DNA of 10,131 bases, taken from assembly GCA_038320555.1 (NCBI GenBank), contig JBBQEJ010000182.1:1-10131 (forward strand), given 5' to 3'. Position 1 is the first letter of the stretch, and the number at the start of each line of letters is the position of its first letter. This document shows positions 7,318-10,131 of the stretch, piece by piece. This stretch comes from JALZOC01 sp038320555. Its GTDB lineage: Bacteria; Acidobacteriota; Vicinamibacteria; Vicinamibacterales; 2-12-FULL-66-21. The translations under genes were made by a program, and so were the position numbers. Below the pieces are notes generated by a model, which saw only the letters and a program-made list of their open reading frames with translations, did not search any database and had not been told where the DNA came from.

Positions 7318-8250
7318 ATCCGGTTGCAATTCGAGCACACTCGCCAGCGTTTCTGCCGTCGTCTTGCGCCCGAACGATGACGTGCCTGTCAGCATTTCGT
7401 AGAGCAACGCGCCGAACGCCCAGATGTCGCCTTGAACGCCAACCGCTTCCCCGCGCGCCTGCTCTGGGCTCATGTAGGCTGGTGTGCCGATGATGATCTG
7501 CCTGCCGCCGGTTAGCGTGATGGATGCGCTGGCCACATCGTCCGGCCCCGGATGGAGCGCCTTAGCGAGACCGAAGTCCAGCACCTTTACCGTGCCGTCG
7601 GGCCTCACCTTCACGTTGGCCGGCTTCAGATCGCGATGCACGATGCCGACCTCGTGCGCCGAGTCCAGCGCTTCGGCGATCTGCCGCGCGACCATCAGCG
7701 CGTCATCCATCGGAATGGGACCGCGGGCGATCCGGTCTGCCAGCGTCTCGCCTTCGACCAGCTCCATCACCAGCGCACGCACGTCGCGCGCGGCGGCCAG
7801 CGAATAGATCTGCGCGATGTGTGGGTGGTTGAGCGCCGCGAGAGTGCGTGCCTCGCGCTCGAAACGCGCGGCACGGTCCGCGCTCAGAGCAAGCTCATGC
7901 GGTAGGACCTTGAGCGCCACCTCCCGGTGCAGAACGGTGTCGCGCGCCCGATACACCTCGCCCATTCCGCCACTGCCGAGCAGCGACATCACCTCGAACG
8001 AGCCCACGTGGAGGCCGGGGGCGAGTGCCATGCCGCTGCCCGGGTCGGTGTGTCCGCTCAGCAGAGCTCGTTCTGCCGAAGCAGCGACGTAACCGCTCGG
8101 GCCTGGCCCTGACAGCCCGTCGAATCGCAGGAGGGACTCGACCTCGGCGCGAATTGCGACGGGCACCTGACGCTGTGCGTAGCAGGCCTCCCGCTCCGCG
8201 GCGGAGCAGTCCGCCAGCTCGCGAAAGAGCGACATGACATCAGCGTGCAC
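7315..8250 (-). CDS. Ser/Thr protein kinase, truncated catalytic part
   Basis: A 311-residue product of the proximal part of the kinase gene. Residues 1-45 form the helical N-terminal segment usual in these kinases (AEVESLLRFDG at 35-45). The Hanks-type domain begins at about 82: Gly loop GSGGMGEVY (92-100), catalytic Lys in VALK (K114), alpha-C Glu E133, HRDLKPAN (205-212, catalytic D207), DFG (225-227), SPE (261-263) and DIWAFG (275-280). It stops after ELQPD at 311, so it lacks the C-terminal lobe end, the membrane helix and the propeller. The active-site residues are all present. The GTG start at 8250 is set by AGGAGG (8256-8261) 5 nt upstream; the ATG five codons later is too far from it. 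It is transcribed divergently from an ECF sigma gene, its likely regulatory partner. Confidence 0.92.
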   Translation of the reverse strand: MHADVMSLFRELADCSAAEREACYAQRQVPVAIRAEVESLLRFDGLSGPGPSGYVAASAERALLSGHTDPGSGMALAPGLHVGSFEVMSLLGSGGMGEVYRARDTVLHREVALKVLPHELALSADRAARFEREARTLAALNHPHIAQIYSLAAARDVRALVMELVEGETLADRIARGPIPMDDALMVARQIAEALDSAHEVGIVHRDLKPANVKVRPDGTVKVLDFGLAKALHPGPDDVASASITLTGGRQIIIGTPAYMSPEQARGEAVGVQGDIWAFGALLYEMLTGTSSFGRKTTAETLASVLELQPD

Positions 8251-8292
8251 GACCGCCTCCTATCGCGGGGCCCGGGGCGAGTATGGAGCTGC

Positions 8293-8298
8293 ATTGTA
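8293..8298 (-). promoter_or_regulatory. Candidate -10 element for the kinase gene
   Basis: The minus strand reads TACAAT, one mismatch from TATAAT, 43 bp upstream of the GTG start. No good -35 hexamer is found 16-18 bp further upstream, so an activator or an alternative sigma factor may be needed, or the match may be chance. Confidence 0.25.
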
Positions 8299-8368
8299 CG
8301 CGAGACGCCCGGCGAGCCCGATATCGTGCCTGGTGCACACGCAATTCTCGCCGTGGGCAAATGTGCGC

Positions 8369-8393
8369 GACCGCACGGTCCGACGATCCGTCG
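8369..8393. promoter_or_regulatory. Paired inverted repeats in divergent promoter region
   Basis: Two perfect inverted repeats abut with no gap: GACCGCACGGTC (8369-8380, 5-bp arms) and CGACGATCCGTCG (8381-8393, 5-bp arms). They lie in the 204-bp region between the divergent kinase and sigma genes, directly before a TTGACC (8396-8401) that could be a -35 box for the sigma gene. An operator is a reasonable inference; chance dyads in GC-rich DNA cannot be excluded. Confidence 0.35.
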
Positions 8394-8454
8394 CCTTGAC
8401 CTGTTCGATTAGATTCGAGGAAGCTGTGGACGGAGGCGGACGCAGTTCGCGTTT

Positions 8455-9057
8455 ATGCGCGGCGAGAGGACCCAGATCACACTGCTGCTGGAGCGGGTGC
8501 GTGCAGGCGAACCCGAGGCGCTCGACGCGTTGATGTCGCTCGTCATCGTCGATCTGCGCCGCATCGCGCGCTCGTTCATGAGACACCAGCGGCCCGGTCA
8601 CACCCTCCAGCCCACGGCGTTGATCAACGAGGCGTTCATCCGCCTGTTCGGCGACGAACCGCCCGCGTTTGCGGACCGCGCGCATCTGCTAGCACTCTCC
8701 TCGCGGATCATGCGACAACTGCTCGTCGATCATGCTCGGGCGACTGCCGCGGCCAAGCGCGGCGGGGGCAACCGCCGCGTACCATGGGACACGCATATCG
8801 AAGTGCAAGCAGAGGACGGCAACCGTGATGTGAAGGTGCTGGACCTCCACAATGCGCTCGAGACGCTCGAACGGGAACACAGCTCCATGGCTCAGGTTGT
8901 CGAGATGCACTACTTTGCCGGCATGACCGCCGACGAAGCGGCCGCGGCGACCGGGCGCTCGGTTCACGTGGTCAGGCACGAGCTTCGCCTTGCTCGAGCC
9001 TGGCTGCGACGCGAGCTTGCACGCCGACCGGCGGACCCGCTCCTGCCGTCTCGTTGA
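8455..9057 (+). CDS. ECF-type RNA polymerase sigma factor (PF07638-like)
   Basis: A 200-residue sigma factor that directs RNA polymerase to specific promoters. Region 2 covers about 8-100 and shows the hallmarks of the PF07638 (Sigma70_ECF) group: HTLQPTALINEAFIRLF (49-65), the segment ending in LVDHARATAAAKRGGGNRR (90-108), and LDALMSLVIVDLRRIAR (23-39). Region 4 covers about 137-190: the helix ending at VVEMHYFAGMTADEAAAATG (148-167) and a recognition helix around VVRHELRLARAWLRREL (172-188). There is no anti-sigma gene next to it. Instead the divergent neighbour is a Ser/Thr kinase, a pairing known for several ECF groups in which phosphorylation is proposed or shown to activate the sigma factor. 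The ATG at 8455 fits the family length, but the only GGAGG (8432-8436) is 18 nt away, so initiation may be weak or leaderless. Confidence 0.92.
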   Translation: MRGERTQITLLLERVRAGEPEALDALMSLVIVDLRRIARSFMRHQRPGHTLQPTALINEAFIRLFGDEPPAFADRAHLLALSSRIMRQLLVDHARATAAAKRGGGNRRVPWDTHIEVQAEDGNRDVKVLDLHNALETLEREHSSMAQVVEMHYFAGMTADEAAAATGRSVHVVRHELRLARAWLRRELARRPADPLLPSR

Positions 9058-9387
9058 CGAGCTTCGGGGCGAGGCATACGCGCCAGGCGCTTCACGTCGG
9101 CGGGCGGGCGGATCAGTTTGAAAACCAATGCCGACGAGGGCCGCACCGGCCCGAGGGCCGCGATTGGTGACGGGCGTGCCAGTGCTCAGGAAAGCGTACA
9201 GACGATAACCCGATCTGATCTTTGCGGCTGAGGGTAAGCGAGCGACGTTTGTCGATTAACGTTGGGATCAACGCACTCGCGCGACCTGAGATGTCATGGT
9301 CAGAGACGCAGCGGCTGATGCCATCCGATCCACGACTAGAACTCGCAATCGTTTGCCGCGCCGCGACTTGCGCCGTTTTTGGGGAGG
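9058..9387. other. Gene-less stretch with an imperfect long hairpin
   Basis: No gene is recognised between the sigma gene and the tRNA fragment. An imperfect hairpin about 70 bases behind the sigma stop has outer arms ACCAAT (9124-9129) and ATTGGT (9163-9168) and an inner dyad CGGCCC/GGGCCG (9147-9160). It is placed where a terminator would be, but no T-run follows, so that role is a guess. The only open frame of any size (9222-9437) runs into the antisense of the tRNA fragment and is not a gene. Confidence 0.3.
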
Positions 9388-9432
<45 letters not shown>

Positions 9433-9515
9433 CGTAACGCAGGTGTTCGGACTCGCGGGTTCTTCGTGCCGGTAGCTCGGGTGAGAACCTGCTGGTACGG
9501 GGTGTTCGGCAAAGA

Positions 9516-9537
9516 ATTGTTCAGTGATTGTTCAGTG
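9516..9537. repeat. Perfect 11-bp tandem direct repeat
   Basis: ATTGTTCAGTG occurs twice with no gap (9516-9526 and 9527-9537), 84 bases beyond the end of the tRNA-Asn fragment. Short direct repeats near attachment sites can be recombinase or excisionase arm sites; here that is only a suggestion. Replication slippage is the simpler explanation. Confidence 0.6.
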
Positions 9538-9573
9538 CGGGCACCCTCGTGCGTTCCCGACCGAATTGCGGAA

Positions 9574-9645
9574 TCCCTGTATGCCTACCTGCCCGCACGC
9601 CGCGCCGCGCGTATCGATCCGATCGAGGCACTGCGGGCGAAATCA
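9574..9645 (+). pseudogene. C-terminal tail of a MacB/FtsX-type (ADOP-like) permease
   Basis: About 24 codons read SLYAYLPARRAARIDPIEAL then RAK. This is the well-known C-terminal signature of MacB/FtsX-family ABC permeases, including the large acidobacterial ADOP proteins: the end of the last membrane helix, a basic PARRA turn, then DPxxALR. Everything upstream of this tail is missing, although such permeases have about 400 to 800 or more residues. The sequence before 9574 shows no transmembrane helix in this frame. The normal stop just after ALRxE is also lost, and the frame runs on to 9711. It is a relic, perhaps cut off by the rearrangement that left the neighbouring tRNA fragment. Confidence 0.65.
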
Positions 9646-9718
9646 GGGACGCAACAGACCGGACGGGACAAAGCTGCCCATCACGAGCAGGTCGGTGTCT
9701 CCGGTAACTGAGGGCCGC

Positions 9719-10123
9719 TTACTTCTTGGTCTCGGAAAAGATCGTGAGTTTGAACCCGCTGGGCTCGGTGACCTCGAACGCCCGGCTGCCCCACTCGGTG
9801 TCGTGCGGCGCCCTGTCGAGGGCGATCCCTGCCTTCTTGACGTCGGCGGCGAGCTGATCGATGTCCTGCGCCGTGCTGACGAAGATTCGCATGGCCTCGC
9901 CTTTCTTAAGATCGCGGCCATTCTTCCAGTCGTACTGACTGAGATTGATGCTGGCCTCGCCAGCTCGCAGCGTGACGACGAGCAGGACGCCGTTGTCTTC
10001 CCATCGTTCTTCGACGCCAAAGCCCAGACCCTCGAAGAACGTGACGGTCTTCTGAAGATCGTCCACGGTGAGACCCGGAAAGACGGTTTTTGCCTTCAGA
10101 CGCGTGTCGAGTGTTGTCGCCAT
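9719..10123 (-). CDS. VOC-family (glyoxalase/bleomycin-resistance fold) protein
   Basis: A complete 134-residue protein of the vicinal oxygen chelate superfamily with its two beta-alpha-beta-beta-beta modules. Module 1 is FPGLTVDDLQKTVTFFEGLG (15-34) with the strand VLLVVTLRAGEASINL. Module 2 begins MRIFVSTAQDIDQLAADVKK (78-97) and ends FEVTEPSGFKLTIFSE (116-131). No signal peptide is present, so it is cytoplasmic. At the usual metal-ligand positions the His of strand 1 appears to be Phe15, the His of module 2 appears to be Met78, and the C-terminal Glu appears to be Thr127. It is therefore probably not a metal-dependent glyoxalase and may bind a ligand or drug instead. The ATG at 10123 fits family length; only 8 bases precede it in the window, so the ribosome binding site cannot be judged. 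Confidence 0.85.
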   Translation of the reverse strand: MATTLDTRLKAKTVFPGLTVDDLQKTVTFFEGLGFGVEERWEDNGVLLVVTLRAGEASINLSQYDWKNGRDLKKGEAMRIFVSTAQDIDQLAADVKKAGIALDRAPHDTEWGSRAFEVTEPSGFKLTIFSETKK

Positions 10124-10131
10124 GATCGCTG

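Noticed and set aside
9433..9500. Search for the missing 5' half of the tRNA-Asn, including the tRNA-like GGTAGCTCGGG at 9470-9480
   Set aside because: The anticodon stem does not pair, no TCCTCAG acceptor strand is present, and the GGTAGCTC stretch is on the opposite strand to the fragment.

Overview
The window is GC-rich and looks like an Acidobacteriota chromosome, probably Vicinamibacteria-like; this is inferred from gene content. The signs are a Ser/Thr kinase fused to a TolB/PD40-type beta-propeller, a PF07638-type ECF sigma factor beside it, the C-terminal tail of a MacB/FtsX-type (ADOP-like) permease, and small secreted NTF2-like and cupin proteins.

Layout. 1-527 has no clear gene, only weak coding-like remnants. 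528-995 (-) encodes a secreted NTF2/SnoaL-like protein. 996-1909 holds nothing I recognise. 1910-2098 (-) is a small hypothetical gene with a very good ribosome binding site. An AT-rich island at about 2341-2490 precedes a decayed plus-strand gene (about 2533-3326) that reads like an FG-GAP/VCBS-type propeller across three frames. A decayed minus-strand gene (about 3561-3999) resembles the C-terminal part of a DJ-1/PfpI-family protein, with a premature stop and two apparent frameshifts. 4040-4537 (-) is an intact secreted cupin, and 4785-5135 (-) a possible small hypothetical gene. Each of these two is preceded by a copy of the same roughly 32-bp sequence, probably a shared promoter or operator.

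The centre of interest is 5386-9057. A minus-strand receptor-type kinase gene (5386-8250) and a plus-strand ECF sigma gene (8455-9057) diverge from a 204-bp region that contains two abutting inverted repeats. Together they have the architecture of a kinase-controlled ECF sigma module. The kinase frame is interrupted by one in-frame TAG at 7315-7317, where relatives as I recall them have Trp. This leaves a 311-residue kinase part and a 640-residue membrane/propeller part in the same frame. It could be a recent nonsense mutation, a sequencing error, or a functional split or readthrough.

Beyond the sigma gene, 9058-9718 is non-coding and carries the 3' half of a tRNA-Asn(GTT) cut exactly at the anticodon loop, a perfect 11-bp tandem repeat, and the last ~24 residues of an ABC-type permease. 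This resembles a genomic-island attachment scar, although no integrase lies in the window. A VOC-family gene (9719-10123, -) closes the window.

All family assignments rest on motifs read by eye; no database search was possible.
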